A stretch of 64,000 nt of DNA from Nymphaea colorata. Lineage: Eukaryota > Streptophyta > Magnoliopsida > Nymphaeales > Nymphaeaceae. Under the pieces are notes generated by a model. It did no database searches and was not told the DNA's origin. It worked only from the letters and a program-made list of their open reading frames with translations. Position 1 is the stretch's first letter; each line of letters starts with the position of its first letter. The stretch is from positions 13,370,854 to 13,434,853 of the forward strand of contig NC_045147.1 of assembly GCF_008831285.2 (NCBI RefSeq), written 5' to 3'. Made by a program: the position numbers and the translations under genes. Shown in pieces: positions 13,321 through 26,950 of this stretch.

Positions 13321-13548
13321 AAGAAATGGCAAGCTAAAGGAAAACTTAAATAATTTCTCACTCTTAAAAAGGTGGAAAAAAAAACCATGATACATGCTGG
13401 AATCGAGCAATTAAAATAAAGGAAAACTTAAATATTTTCTAAAGAAATGGCAAGGTAAAGGAAAACTTAAATATTTTCTCTCTCTTAAAACAAGGTGAAA
13501 AAACAAAAAAAAACCACGATACATGCTGGAGTCGAGCAATTAAAATAA
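13321..13548. repeat. Direct duplication, two copies about 121 bp apart
   Basis: The segment starting AAGAAATGGCAAGCTAAAGG at 13321 recurs at 13442. Both copies end in ATACATGCTGGARTCGAGCA followed by ATTAAAATAA. Copies differ by scattered substitutions and A-run length. No coding function is seen. Confidence 0.85.
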
Positions 13549-13846
13549 GCGTCTTCCACTAAATCGGTCGTGTAAATTAGGCCAATAAGAAATGGATTTC
13601 GATAAAAACATGAAAACATTCTACTGCGATAAAACAAGATATACAGAAACATGTACATATAAAGGAACACAAATTTGAAAAAATGGTGACATTTTTTGTA
13701 TGCCCGAAGACAACTGCCATTTTTGCGGACGCTATCGAAATTATTGAAAAGGACGAAGGCATTTATGGGAAGAAATCTTTTGCAGGGGAGACCTCGCAGA
13801 AAGCACAGGTAGCTGACTCAGCCGTTTCTTGACCGTCCATTATTTC

Positions 13847-14432
<586 letters not shown>

Positions 14433-16722
14433 AGGGCTTCTCTTTCCTTTGTTCTCTTCTTGGTTGGTTTTGCCCCTTTCGGTTGCTCTGGGTTGTAATC
14501 GTCCTTGGTGATGGGGACGTCTGAATCTGTCAATCTCAATCTGTTAATGAAGAAAACGCTTCGTTCTTTTTTATGCCTCTGTGTTTACCTTTCCATCGAT
14601 TTCATCATTGGGTTGCGGTATTGGATTGGCGCAGAAAGGGGGACGTTGTGTCGTTTCCACTGAATATTTTTCTAATTTAGTTGCTTTAAAGTTGCAGTGT
14701 TGGCCAATGTATTTCTTGGCTACCTTCTCAATGTGCGAATCAGAGCCCTATTCTTTCATAGAAGTGATTCAAATAATTGTTCTGGATTGGAAAAATGATA
14801 TTAGATTGGTCGTGTCAATTGGTTTGAAGTAGTTACTACTGTTAATTGAAAAGGAAGCAATCATTATTGTTCAAATAAGTAATCTTTACGTACGAGCTAA
14901 ATTGTTAAATTCAAGCTCTGCAGTGTCTGATTGTGAAATGTCATGCGTCGCTTCTTTCGTTGTCTTTTCGTAGAGGCTGATGTGAAGCTGTTGTTATAGT
15001 CTTTAGAAAATGTTGTTTTACTTATCATATCCGATCGATGTAAACTATATTCAAATTGAATCAGGTTATGCAATGTTAGACAGATATCTACCGTTAGAGT
15101 GGAGCAATCCTCCACTCTTATACAAATTGAAGAATGAACCGTTTGCAGAATGGCAATCTGCCCTACTGCAGGGCTATGCAACCCCATATAATTTTTTGGG
15201 GATTTCAAGACTTGTAACAATGTTGTCGAAATCGTTTTCGGGGATCGATTCAATCGAATCGGTTGGGAATCAATGAAAGTAATCGTCTGTTTATGCAATG
15301 TCATTTTAATGAAAGTAATTAAAGAAAGGAAATTTCTTAACATTTTTCTTAAACGACCAAATGACATGTTTGCCGCCGATTCGTTTAAAATCGTCTGTTT
15401 CAGGCCAATTCATCGTTCTCTTGATACCAATGGTTTGCATCTCTGATCAGTTGTGGCTTTTTTTTGTCTATTTGGCTTTGACGTATGATATGGGTCCATT
15501 TCTCTTTTCCTTCGTCCTGAAAAATTGCTTGTTTTTACAGTCATGTAAATTATAGCTCAACGATTGTCATTTGTTCATAATCGGACTTCTGAATGAAAGT
15601 CCTTCTGTAAGCCACTTGACAACCACCAATGGATAATCTATGGGATCGACAATTTAACTGTATTTGATTAATCTCGGATTAACCTCCCTTGCATGATGTG
15701 GAAAGTTGGAATTCAACTTTAGTCATTTAATTTCTTTTGGGTTAGCCATGGATAATGCATAATTGAAATTGGGTTACGAATTATGCCCAAGTTTTGCTTG
15801 TTCGCCACCATTGATGCCAGAGCTGCACCTGATCATACCAAAGAGATATACATATTGTGGACCAGTGATCAGAATCTTGAAGGCCTCCAACTTGAATGTT
15901 TTAAGCTAATCTGATAGCGCTGGGCGCGTGGAGCTCCTCTTGCCATGCTTCCTTCAATCCATTTCTTGCTATTCACAAGCACTACTATGTTTAGTTCGGA
16001 AACGTGCAGAGTTATATATTGGCGGATGAACATGCAAACATCAACCATAAATCATTAATAAAACTATATATATATATGCTATCACTGATTTGTCTTTAGA
16101 ATAGGTAGGTAGAAGATTTCATTGAAATAGGTAGGTAGAAGATACATACTTTTACACAAGTTGTGCTCGTTAAGAAGTAAAAGTCCATTTTTATAGAATT
16201 ATATCTTTCTCAAAGATATTTTTATTTTTTAAAGTTATACAAAACCATTGTACAGAAAATATATATAGTACATTTATGCTTTCTTCGAGGATATATCCTC
16301 AATCTGCATAAAAGTATGACACACTAAAATGTATACTAAAATAAAGACGCATAGTTTTAGCAAAACTTTTGCACGTTTGTCTGCAAACGTATTGCTGTTA
16401 ATTTTTTTCTCCTTAAGGATATAAAAAGTCTACATTTTTATAAAAAAGCATAAATCTATTTGCCAGCTAGCCCTTTGCTCTCCTGGTTTCAAGCGGCACA
16501 CCATCTGGAGAGCCACGGACCCCTCTTATTGGCCTCTAAACCAACTGTGGACACAATCCATGCAAATTCTTATACACCAACGTAAAACAAGGGCAGCCAC
16601 ATGCACATGCAGAAGTGCCATCCCCCATCTGGAAGGCGAAGCACAGGCAAGAGACGAAAGACGAAGGAGAAGGCGGTGATGCTGATGGTGACGATGATAA
16701 TGGTAGCCATGTTCTGTTCCCG
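14433..16722. other. Intergenic region, H4 to DUF620 gene
   Basis: The first 150 bp are the probable H4 3' UTR. The remainder is AT-rich non-coding DNA. A small direct repeat (ATAGGTAGGTAGAAGAT, two copies between 16101 and 16147) and a short TA run near 16066 are the only structures seen. Open frames up to 156 codons on the minus strand (14897-15367) show no recognisable domain. Confidence 0.65.
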
Positions 16723-19114
16723 ATGAGGAAACTGTGCCCGAACTTCGACAGAGAGGATGCGCTCGACACGGTTCTTGAGGTGCCCGTTCCGGAGGAGGTG
16801 CTCACGCAGTGTGGTTCGCCCAGAGCCCGTTCATGGCAGAACGTCAGGACATGGCTGAAATGCTCACATGCTTCCCCCGATAGGATGATGCTGACTGGCG
16901 GCGGTGCCGGCAGCCGCGGTGCAAGCAGCTCCGAAATCCAGCTTCTGCTCAACGTTGTTGGCGCTCCGTTGATCCCTTTGGCTGTTCAGAACGAGCAGCC
17001 TGCTAATGGGTCCATCAAGGATCATCCCATCGTAAGGATTTCATTCATTCTTTTGCTTTCTGCACGGAGGTTGTACACTTCTTTCGCCTTCTCCCTCTCT
17101 GCCACTAAATACTTCTTCTTTCTAGAAAAAAAGGAAACCAGAATTCCAACCACATAAAATTCCTTCTGGCTTGCATTTCTGTTGTTGTCTTTTTCTGTTT
17201 GTTATCCTTGGATTGCTGCTAATTCTTCCCCAAAGACATAAAAGTATCGCCAACTGGAGCCATCTATCCTTAGAAATTTGCCGTCAAGATCCAATTTCTA
17301 AGGTCCAGCGGCTTAGAATCTAGATGACCCGTTTAAACCAAGCTTGCATATTTTTCCTTTGATGACCAACATTGTTGCTTTCTATAGGAATTTTTCCCCA
17401 CCTTCAACAACAAATTAAGGTAAATTTGAAGAGTAAGTGCAGGAGTTCTAACTAAGAATGTCATGTTAATTACGATACAGAAAAGAATGGGTAATCATGT
17501 TGGTGCATTTTTGAAAACTTGGAAAAGGAAAGGCACTTCTCTTAGAAGCCACATTCAGAAATTGCCGATCCTCTACTAGAAGATTGGCACCTCCTGTTAT
17601 GAAAGGAAATCCAATTGTTTGACATGCATCTATTTTCTCACTGGAGCTGTCGCCCAGGAACAAAAATCGGGGTGATGCAAATTTCACCTTTGTGTCATCA
17701 AATTACAAGGAGCTCTTCATAAGGTTCGCAGGATACTCTCAACAGTACACTGTCATCTCTTTGCAGACGAAATGTGTAATCTACATGTTGGGCAATCGTG
17801 ACTTCATCTCAATTTGCTGCACATTCAAATTCATTCCCTATGTTGTATTCCCTTATAGGTTAAATGTTAACAAACTCCAAAACAGGGCATGGTTATGTGC
17901 TTCTATCAGACTGCAAAATATGGCATGGCTCTGTGCTTCAATCTCGCATTGCAGCGTGTCTGCTCTGTGGTATAAATAAATATTGAAATTGCTGATTGTG
18001 TTGCACAGGAATCTTCAACTGCTAAGTATATAGTTCAGCAGTACCTAGCTGCAACCGGTGGTTTGCAGGCAATGAGCTCGTTGTCAAGCATGTATGCAAT
18101 AGGGAAAGTAAGGATGAAAGCTTCGGAATTACATCAGGGCGATGCGGGTAAGCCGCGAAATGGCAGTGAGCTTGGTGCGTTTGTGCTGTGGACTAAGAAC
18201 CCAGACCTCTGGTACTTGGAGCTGGTGCTCTTCGGTTACAAGATGAGTGCAGGAAGCGATGGGAAGTTAGCTTGGAGGCAGACACCATGGCACCAGTCTC
18301 ATGCTATGAGAGGTCCTCCTAGACCTCTACGCCGCTTGTTGCAGGTAACCATGACATTAAATACATCTACCAGTCACAAGATGCACCACGCTGCCTTAGT
18401 TTCTTTTTGTTTAGTAGTTTATGATAATGACAGTGGGAGATGAAAAATGTATGGTGATGGAAATGAAGAAAAGGGTAGAAGTAATATAATTTTCTACCAC
18501 CTCCTTGCTGTTGATTGAGCTAACTCCATATACAACTCACTCTATCTACATTTGCCGAGATCATTTCTTGTTGTGGCGACAAAAGATTCACTATAAGTGC
18601 TAATCCCCAAGTTGTTTCCCTGCAGGGTCTAGATCCAAGGACAACAGCCAATTTGTTCTCCAATGCCAATTGCATAGGAGAGAAGGTCATCAACAATGAG
18701 GACTGCTTCATCCTCAAGTTAGAGACAGGGACCCAAACCCTAAAAGCAAGGAGCAGCTCCAGCTTGGACATCATCTACCACACAATATGGGGTTACTTCA
18801 GCCAGAGGACAGGGCTCCTCCTTCAATTTGAGGACACTCATTTGCTTAGAATGAAGGGCAAAGGGGACGAGAGTATCTTTTGGGAGACCAGCATGGAGTC
18901 CACAATAGAAGACTATAGATTCGTCGAAGGGATCAACATTGCACATAGTGGTAGGACACTAGTCTCTTTGTTTAGGTATGGGGAGCCCTCCACCAGTCAC
19001 AGGACCAAAATGGAGGAGACATGGACCATTGAAGAGGTGGACTTCAATATCTGGGGTTTGTCTATGGATTGCTTCTTGCCACCTGCGGACCTCAAGAGAG
19101 AAGAAGGCGACTAA
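16723..19114 (+). CDS. DUF620 family protein, three exons
   Basis: Encodes a 377-residue member of the plant-specific DUF620 family, whose biochemical role is not established. Exons are 16723-17031, 18009-18344 and 18626-19114, with phase-0 GT-AG junctions. Family landmarks are the N-terminus MRKLCPNFDREDALDTVLEV, the segment SSTAKYIVQQYLAATGG at the start of exon 2, KMSAGSDGKLAWRQTPW, GLDPRTTANLFSNANCIGEK at the start of exon 3, and EETWTIEEVDFNIWGLSMDC near the C-terminus. I chose the ATG at 16723 because homologues begin at this MR[KR]LCPN sequence. An in-frame ATG at 16615 would add 36 residues containing a Glu/Asp-rich patch and may be used or may be 5' UTR. No signal peptide or membrane segment is evident. 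Neighbours give no clue to function. Confidence 0.9.
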
Positions 19115-21785
19115 CTTATTAGCTGCTTGGCAGGCTGTTAAAAGGATCCATCATCTTTGCAGTATGAAGCATGCAAAAGAATGATAGAATGCTTAAAAGT
19201 TTTCTTTGTTAATCTAACCTACTTTTTGTTGATAGTCTAGTCTCGAGGACGGGCCTCTCTTTTCTGAATGTCTCAATGCAGGCCCGAGTTTCTCAGACAA
19301 CTATCAAATAGAAATCTTACGTAAATGATGTACGTGCCATTTGTGATTCTTTCTCTCCCTTGTATAAAGAAAATCATGTCTTGTTATACAGGGTACATGA
19401 ACAAGTGTTAAAAAAATTCGACATTTGCGTTGTTTGTTGCCCATATGACTCTGATTGGGAAAGCAATAGTCTGAGATTTGGGGACTACCGAGGAAGTTGA
19501 AATATAGCTTCCTGTTTAAACAAAAGAAGCCGAAAGAGCATTCGCAGGGTGCTGAAGAAGACATCTGCTGGCTTTTAATTTTCACTAGTCGTATCTTCTG
19601 TAAGTTGGCTGATCCAGCCATTTTGATTCAGATCACAGTTACTATATTGCTGAAGTCTTGAAGTGATCGTGTGTGTATGTGTATGTGTGTCTGCGTGCAT
19701 GCGCGAGTGTTGTAAGTGTGATATTTTGACAACCTAACACATTATTACTGTTTATAAATTTGTCCTAAAAAGTATAGGGTAAATCTATGAAATATCGTCT
19801 CATTTTTTGGGGGGCAGATTTATAAAATAGTGTCAGTGTATTACCGCTGGTACCTCAATAGAACTGAAAACCCGGATGAGATTTTCTTGTGAACCAAGAG
19901 TTCAATTCCAAGGATGCATCACATAATCCAATATTGTAGAAAATGGTTTCACTGCCGTATCGGTTTATTCGCCAGTTGGATTGAACATCGATACATAGCA
20001 CTGCATATTGGCCTGTATCACCTATTTTTCGTCTTATGAATCTAAAATCTTTAAATTGATTTAAAATAAGAAAAGTAAATACCATGTATCGGCCTTGAGT
20101 CCTATCGAATCCTGACAGATACACACATTTCGGCCATACGTTCTATTATGGAGCAATATTGACAACATGGGCCATAATCTGATCAGTGTGCCAGAAAGAG
20201 CTGGAAATACCAGAATTGGAGTCTGGATTTGAGTCTTTCAAGTTGAAGAAATCAAAAGTTCAGTAGGGGAGTGCTTCTCGTGGCATAAACTGAACTGGTA
20301 GGAATAGGAATGCATAACTGGTATGAATGCATAACGAGTGAGCCGAGCTCTAGCTCAGCTCAAATCACAATATTTCGAATCTCATACTGTTAGGCTTGAG
20401 CTCAACTCAATCTAAAGTCGAGCTTTAACCGTGTCCGAGCTCAAGCTTGACTCATTTAAGCTCATAGAATATATGTATATAAATATATGAAAATGAAAAC
20501 CATGAAAAAGGTATTAAAATTCATAAAAAAAAATACTGATGTACCCCTAAGATTAATAAACAAGGAAGACACGAGCCAAGTACAACTTATGTAACTTGAA
20601 CTCGAGCCCTTTATAACTCGAGTTTTAGCTCAAGCTCAAGGTCAACTCGTTTATTAAAGGAGTCGAGCTCAAGTAGAGCTTACACAAGCGAGTTCAAATC
20701 GAGTTTGAGTTGGCTCGATTCATTGTACATCCTTATATACTGGCACTGGCAGGGTTCAAACCCAGCTTAACAGTTGAAAGAAATTTTATACTGTTCTTTA
20801 AGAAGCAAATGACCCCTTTTTGGGACACATTTATTACCAAATTTTTGGTATGAAATTTTCACAATCTGATCAAGTTAGAATTTAGCATTTTCATTATTCC
20901 ACACTTCAATACATGCAATTAGAGCAAAGATTATAACCGCTATTGTCCCAAAAAGCACATACAACGAGATGCCTGCTTTTGCTGGCTCGCTTCGTATGCG
21001 TGAAACCAGTCAGTTTTGGTTTAGATGATAAAATCTTTCATCAATCTGCAATTACACATTATTCCATTTGCCATGTTAACTATTTTGTAGGTCCAACCAA
21101 AGAGCTTATCATACTTGCTCTTAGGTTACTGTGATCATCCTTCTCGGGTCGAGTACTTTACTTTACTATACCCGACCCGACCCGACCCAGGCCGAGAGGA
21201 GAATAGATTTCCAGGGGAAGGACGATTCTGTCATAGCGTAATAAAAGTACGCGTCAAGTAGAAATTTAATACACGCGCAAAGAAGGGTCCAGTCCTTTTT
21301 TTCTCTTACGTTTTCAACCTTCTCAAAAGCAACGGTAAGAAAAAAAAGGCAAACGCATGGGCAGCGAAACCGCTTTATTACTACACACCGCTACCTTTAT
21401 ATTTCCCCAAAACCATGGGCGCGCTTAAATTTTAACCACTCCTCCGGCGCTCTAACCAAGAGCGAAACATGAGATGATAAAAAAACCGAGGCGGTTTCTT
21501 TCTATTCGTTCAAAAAGTAAGCGAGGCCGGTAAATTATTCTCTGAGGAACCCCTCCCTCACGGGAACGGTAGCTGGCGACCAACCATTCGCAAATGAAAC
21601 TCAGTTGAAGACGTAACAAGGTCTAGAAACTTACAGTTATCGTCAAATTCCGACAAGCCGATAATTTCTCCCAGCAACGGAGTAGATGACGAGGCCCTGA
21701 AACTCGAGAGAGATTCAAATGTTTGAAGCAATAACTCACTAAAAGAATTGCCAGAAATTTCCCGCAGAAATCAGGACCAAAGCTT
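19115..21785. other. Intergenic region with GAGCTC-rich repeat
   Basis: No gene is recognised. 20340-20730 is a degenerate repeat rich in GAGCTC/CTCGAG words (for example CGAGCTCAAGCTTGACTC), of a kind that recurs at 23795-23890, 32590-32840, 49000-49260 and 49800-50310. A short GACCC run sits at 21171-21190. Confidence 0.65.
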
Positions 21786-22037
21786 TTTTCATTACAACAA
21801 TGGCTACATCCAAGCGAGCCTTTTCACCGCTTCAAATGACAACAAATCCTTCTTGGTTCTTACATAAAAAAGGAGAACGAGAAGAGGAAAATATGTTCCT
21901 GCTCCATCCAGGCTTTTCATTACAACGATGGCTACATCCAAGCGAGCCTTCTCACTGCTTCAAATGACAACAAATCCTTCTTGGTTCTTAAATAAAAAAG
22001 GAGAACGAGAAGAGGAAAATATGTTTCTGCTCCATCA
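21786..22037. repeat. 128-bp period tandem duplication beside the 149-aa gene
   Basis: Copy one (21786-21909) and copy two (21914-22037) share about 124 bp with only a few substitutions, from TTTTCATTACAAC to TTCTGCTCCATC. The pair lies 116-370 bp beyond the stop codon of the minus-strand gene, so it may be within or next to its 3' UTR. Confidence 0.92.
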
Positions 22038-22152
22038 GATCACACGCATATTGATCCATCGAGCCATATTTACAACAACGGAGGAAGAAAAGCATATTAT
22101 ATGGAAATCGATAGCTATAGACCTAGTTTATGCCGCGGAAAGCGGCTACCGT

Positions 22153-22602
22153 TCATGGATGATCGGGGCAGGCCAACCTGGAAGCTATGGCGGAGTGATA
22201 CATTGCGTCGTGCCAGTTCTCCGTCGAACGGAGCTCCTTCCTCAGTAGCCTGGCCTTCTCCGCCGTCAGCCCCGCTCTGTTCGCCCCCGGCGGTTTCCTC
22301 TCCTCTTTCTCCGCTTCGTCCGGCTTTTCCCCGGCCTTGGAGGACGATTCCGGCGCGGGATCGGTCGTTTCTCGGCCGATTCCGAAGATCGGAGCCCACC
22401 AGGGCCGCTTCGAGTCGGAATCCATCATCGCCCCACGCATTATGTCCGGCGTGGGAGCGCCCTCCCCGACATCACGCTTCGCCATCGCGACGACGACGGG
22501 TCCGCCATCGGCTGCAGACTGGGAGCGAGAGGCGGAGGCAAACGGAGAAGAATGCGCAGACGAAGATGGGGAGAGGAAATGGTGAGGAGCGAGAGACGCC
22601 AT
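22153..22602 (-). CDS. Small plant-specific protein with MYHSAIASRLA C-terminal motif, probably plastid-targeted
   Basis: A single-exon gene for a 149-residue protein. I recognise the C-terminal pattern WHDAMYHSAIASRLA and the central KRPWWAPIFG as features of an uncharacterised land-plant family; no biochemical function is known to me. The first 40 residues (MASLAPHHFLSPSSSAHSS onward) are rich in Ser and Ala and free of acidic residues until residue 32, as in a chloroplast transit peptide. A charged Glu/Lys stretch (residues 88-106) follows, then AGLTAEKARLLRKELRSTE. The start at 22602 is chosen because it opens the transit-like sequence. The frame stays open upstream to 22911, but that part is Arg/Pro-rich, low-complexity and probably 5' UTR or promoter. 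Gene reality is likely; function unknown. Confidence 0.78.
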   Translation of the reverse strand: MASLAPHHFLSPSSSAHSSPFASASRSQSAADGGPVVVAMAKRDVGEGAPTPDIMRGAMMDSDSKRPWWAPIFGIGRETTDPAPESSSKAGEKPDEAEKEERKPPGANRAGLTAEKARLLRKELRSTENWHDAMYHSAIASRLACPDHP

Positions 22603-25600
22603 TGATGTTCTCTGCAGAATTAGGGTTTGCAGCATCGGTTGGTGGAACCGGGGGAAGAACGGTTGGGGGATTTGGGCATTAAATAAAAAGCGGGGGCGAG
22701 TGGGGATAAACTTGGTGGGGACAGTTCGGATGAGGCAGCAGCGTGTGTGATGACGTGGGCGGGGGAAACGGTCAAATTGGCGGAATCCGGCGGTGGATAC
22801 CGGCATATTCCGTCTTCTCCGGACAGGTCGGAGACGAGGACCCGGTATGGGTCCAACCCGTCCACATCTTCGGACACGGCCCTTAGCCGAGAACCGGTGG
22901 GTCGGGTTCACGTGGAGGGAGGAAAAGAAGTGAAATAAATCTCTTTATCGTGCTTGAAGAAGGAGATGTAAGGGACGGACATTTTCAATCCATGTTTACA
23001 ATTTCTCTCCTATCAAACAGGACTTTAATAATTCTATTATTAAACTTTACGGTGTTGCGAAAAATAGTAGTTTAGAGTCAGATCCGGACGGGATTTGAGA
23101 GAGCCACAAGTTAGAAGAACCCTGTGGATCTAATCCATCCAAATGCCTACTTACAATTTAGGCAGTTGGCCGCCAAACCTGATTAAGCATGTGCAAGTTC
23201 AAAGCTGAGTTTGGTATCGGATCTGAATATGGAATATTTGAAACTCTATCGGGTCTCTTCTCAAAATCAGGCTTGGATTCACATGTCGACAAGCAAAACC
23301 GAATTCGAACTTTTACATGTATACTACATCCATCGGAACTGGATAAATTTATCGAACATGGGGAAGATATCCCATGGATTTCAAATATGACAATTCGAAT
23401 TTGAGTACGTCTAAGAAGATATTGAATAACATCCACAGAGTGGTACCCATATTGATTACAGAATTTTACCATCCCAACAGATCCAGACAGGAGTGGAGTT
23501 GCTGTCAATTTCAGCAGTGGCTGAACCGGGTCCAAAAAGGTCGCAACTTGGGTGTGCCACCAGACTATTGGACTAATGGAAACCACAAGAACACTGTGTC
23601 ATTTCTTTCCAGGTTCATGTACATGGGCGATTTTTAAGCCACCAGCCCTTCGAGAAGGTGAAGGAAAAAAAAAAAAAAGGGTATTCAAATCATGGTTCTA
23701 GCTTTGAATCATTGTGGATGTGGTTGGTTGCTGTCGATCCTGATGCAGATCCAAGAAGAGATCCGCTGGCAACTGGAGCTAAGGCTAGGGCTGCACACGA
23801 GCTGAGTCAAGCCTGAGCTTGGTCAGCTCGACTCGGCTCAAAACTTGAGCTCTAGTTCCGAGTTCCTTATAGCAAGCTTGAGCTCGACACCAGGTCTGAA
23901 AAGACGAGCCCATAACAAGCGTGCACCTTTTAATTTGCTTTTGTAGAAAGAAGAGGGTTTTGGTAGATACTAATTCTGCAATCCTCGTTTAAATGCAACG
24001 TTTATGTCTTCTATCTAATTTTGCATTTTTATCTTACCAAATCAAATTGCAGCCAGTTGGATTCAATCTAGATTTGGATCCAAATATGATCTGCTTGCAA
24101 TGATCTAATCTACAGTTTTAAAGAACCCACCTCCTTCTCTTTCATTATTGTATGTTACCATTTAAATTAGATTCTACACAAACTCAACTCGATCGCTTTT
24201 TTACTGGATTTTGAACCTACGGCTTCTACTAAATAGATTTGGATCTGGATTTAATACAGCACATCCTGAAAACCAACATAATTTCACCTTAATCCCTTCT
24301 TAACTGTAGTTAAGGAACTTCTTATCTGTGTGCTTAACTTCCCTTCGTAATGCTCTCGAAGTTATAGATGGTGATTGTTATTAACTATATTATAATATAA
24401 CTCTTAGTTCATGAAGCAATGCCATCGACGTTTTTCCCTTTTTTTTGGTTAATATAAAATGGCTTGCAGCCGCTGTTTCTGCAAAACAGGGTGCTTCAAT
24501 TAGAGGCTAATCTATGTCAAACTGGAAATACAATATATTCTTTCTTTAATATAGATGAAGAAGACGTGACAAGTAGAAAGAAGCAAGGATCTTAATTTTT
24601 GGGTCTGATTAGACATAGCATTGTTTAGAATAATTTAGGTTACAAGTGATGCATGACAGAATCGTTGATGGTTCATCAAATTAATAGACTCAGATTAAAC
24701 CTAAGATCCATATTAGATATCCCCACTTTGCTATCTCACACTGTCCACAGATCTTATTCAAGATCTAAATCCAAGAGTTTCAAAATACATGGAACTTGAA
24801 ATCAAATCAGTGTTTGAATTGATTATGAAACAACTTCTTGGTTGCATGCAAACCCACCCGCTCTCTTATTCTTCAGTATTGAATAAAGAATTCATATGGG
24901 CATCGTCTTCTCCACGTTAACAATCTTTTTTGCTTCAGTGTTTAACGTGTGTGAAAGATGTATCTGACATGGTTTTGCGAGTAATCGCGTTGGTTTCTGT
25001 TACTTTGTGTTGTGTGTGCTCGCGCACATGGGCGTCATTCTTTTTGGCTGCTCATGCATTGCATTTTCAGAAATAAATAAATATTTAATAAATAAAAAAA
25101 TGCTTAGTATTTTAAAAACTGTTGTAACAACACGACCAGTATGGAGTTTGATGTATTGTCGAACAATTTCAAAAAGTAAAAAAACAAAGAAAATTAACAT
25201 CTGATCTGGTTGGCTTTATATTTGGATTGTATTTTGAACAAATATGTGATTAGATTCAAATTTGAATAAATATCATGTATATTGTATCTATATGTTTTGA
25301 AACTTGGTTCTTTAATATATTATAATGCGGTTTAGACTCCTCTTTTTGGGGAGGTGGATCCTTCTCAACTCTCCGGAAAAGAACAAAAAAGAAGCATCTA
25401 GAGCAGCAGATGCGCCGGATTTGCTGCTCAGGGTTTTGTCATCTTTCGATGTATTAAATATAATATTTCAACACGACCTTGTAACCTACCCGTCTTTTCG
25501 TATATGAGTTTTTGTATATGCAACAAAAGGAGATTTATTTATTTATTTATTTGGAAGACGCACCAAAGCTCAAATTTTATTATGAATAACTTGAGGGAAG

Positions 25601-26950
25601 TCAGGTTTTTCACTCCCTTTTATAAAGTCATGTTCTGTCAAATCCGCCGATTAAAGATCTGTAGTTTGTTTTACCTTGATCCCTATTAGCAAGTCCGACT
25701 TGGGAGATGAGATCAGAGGTAAACAAACACTGCCTTATATTCAATTTTGGTGATGCTAAAGTACTCCAAAAACTTGGTTTTGAAGTGTCATCCAAACACT
25801 CCATAATATATATATATATATATATTCACAATGCGCTATGACTCTTATGGGCAGAAACACCCGCTTTGTTTGGTGTGAACCATGCCCAAAATTTGCTTTA
25901 TGTTGTTGGACAGTAAAACAAATGAATTACTAAGCATAGAATTTTGGTGCATTCTGAGTCATTAAGTCCCAATCCAAAGGTCTTCTTTTCTTTGTAAATT
26001 TAACAATTATGAGAAAACAATATATACCTTAAACCCATGTGATATGAGACTAGCGGTTAAACCCTAGTAGTCCGTCTATTTGGAAAGAAAATCGCACACG
26101 CACATAAAGATGAAAAATGCCCTCTCCACAAAACCCAGCCATATGTATTGAATCACAAAGATACGAATGATAAAATAATCTAATCTATTAAACATTTATT
26201 ATTATTATTTTTTATAAAGACCATCGATTCATCAATCAACAGGGCTGGAGAACAAGCCAAACAATCTGAACAAGTCGCTTTTGAGCTCAGTTTGTCAACT
26301 CGTTAGAGTAACTGGAACTCGACATTCTTCATCAGTCATATTGACGACGAACACAACTTGAATAATAGTTAAATAAACAAACCGACCTTGAGGTTGCTGA
26401 TGTAATATGGTGGTCAAGAGAGGTAGCTTGCTCTATCAACGCAATGTAATCCTGAAACCGTCAGTCTTGAGGTTGCTAATGTGATATTGTGACCAAGAAA
26501 GCCAGCTTATAAGCGTAATGTAATCCTGAAACTGTCATATGATGCTGGTAGGCAATCCGTCTTCATTTTTAAATAATTTCTGAGGCAATATCTCTGCGCT
26601 GCGTGACTAATCCATAAGTTGAAATGCGGTGGGGCAGCAACCTGAAGCACCAGAATAAAGAAGGATATGTACAGGATCTGTACAGCAATTGTGGTAGAAG
26701 GGGTTGGGTGGACGCTTTAGCTTTCTTCTTTTGGTAGGAGGATGAAACATTTCTCATCTTCACCCATAAACAGATGGTGTTGGGCAACTCATTTATAACT
26801 CTTTCCACTAACTAGCATAATCGTATATACCAACTTCAAACAGTCACTATTCACAAATTCGCAACCTGTTCGTGCTCTGATCGTTAGTTCTAGCGAGCTT
26901 GGTGGCCCTTCATGTTCAGTTCATTAAGTTGTCGAAATTGAATGAGTTTT
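22603..26950. other. Gene-free repeat-rich region, part 1
   Basis: The first 300 bp are the GC-rich upstream region of the minus-strand small gene. The rest has no recognisable gene. 23160-23560 and similar stretches contain degenerate genomic repeat words (GGATCTGAATATGGA, CAATTCGAATTTGAG) that leave open frames by chance. 23795-23890 belongs to the GAGCTC-rich repeat. A short TA microsatellite lies at 25806-25826. Confidence 0.6.

Noticed and set aside
20745-20775. tRNA-like T-arm (GGTTCAAACCC)
   Set aside because: No acceptor stem, D-arm or anticodon arm could be paired in the surrounding 80 bases.
22153-22911. A 252-codon minus-strand frame as the full coding sequence of the small plastid-type gene
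   Set aside because: The upstream 103 codons are Arg/Pro-rich and show no family resemblance. The internal Met at 22602 opens a typical transit peptide.
23158-23637. Open frames of 71-142 codons on both strands as a gene
   Set aside because: The sequence consists of degenerate genomic repeat words also seen near 10250 and 50700, and no protein family is recognisable.
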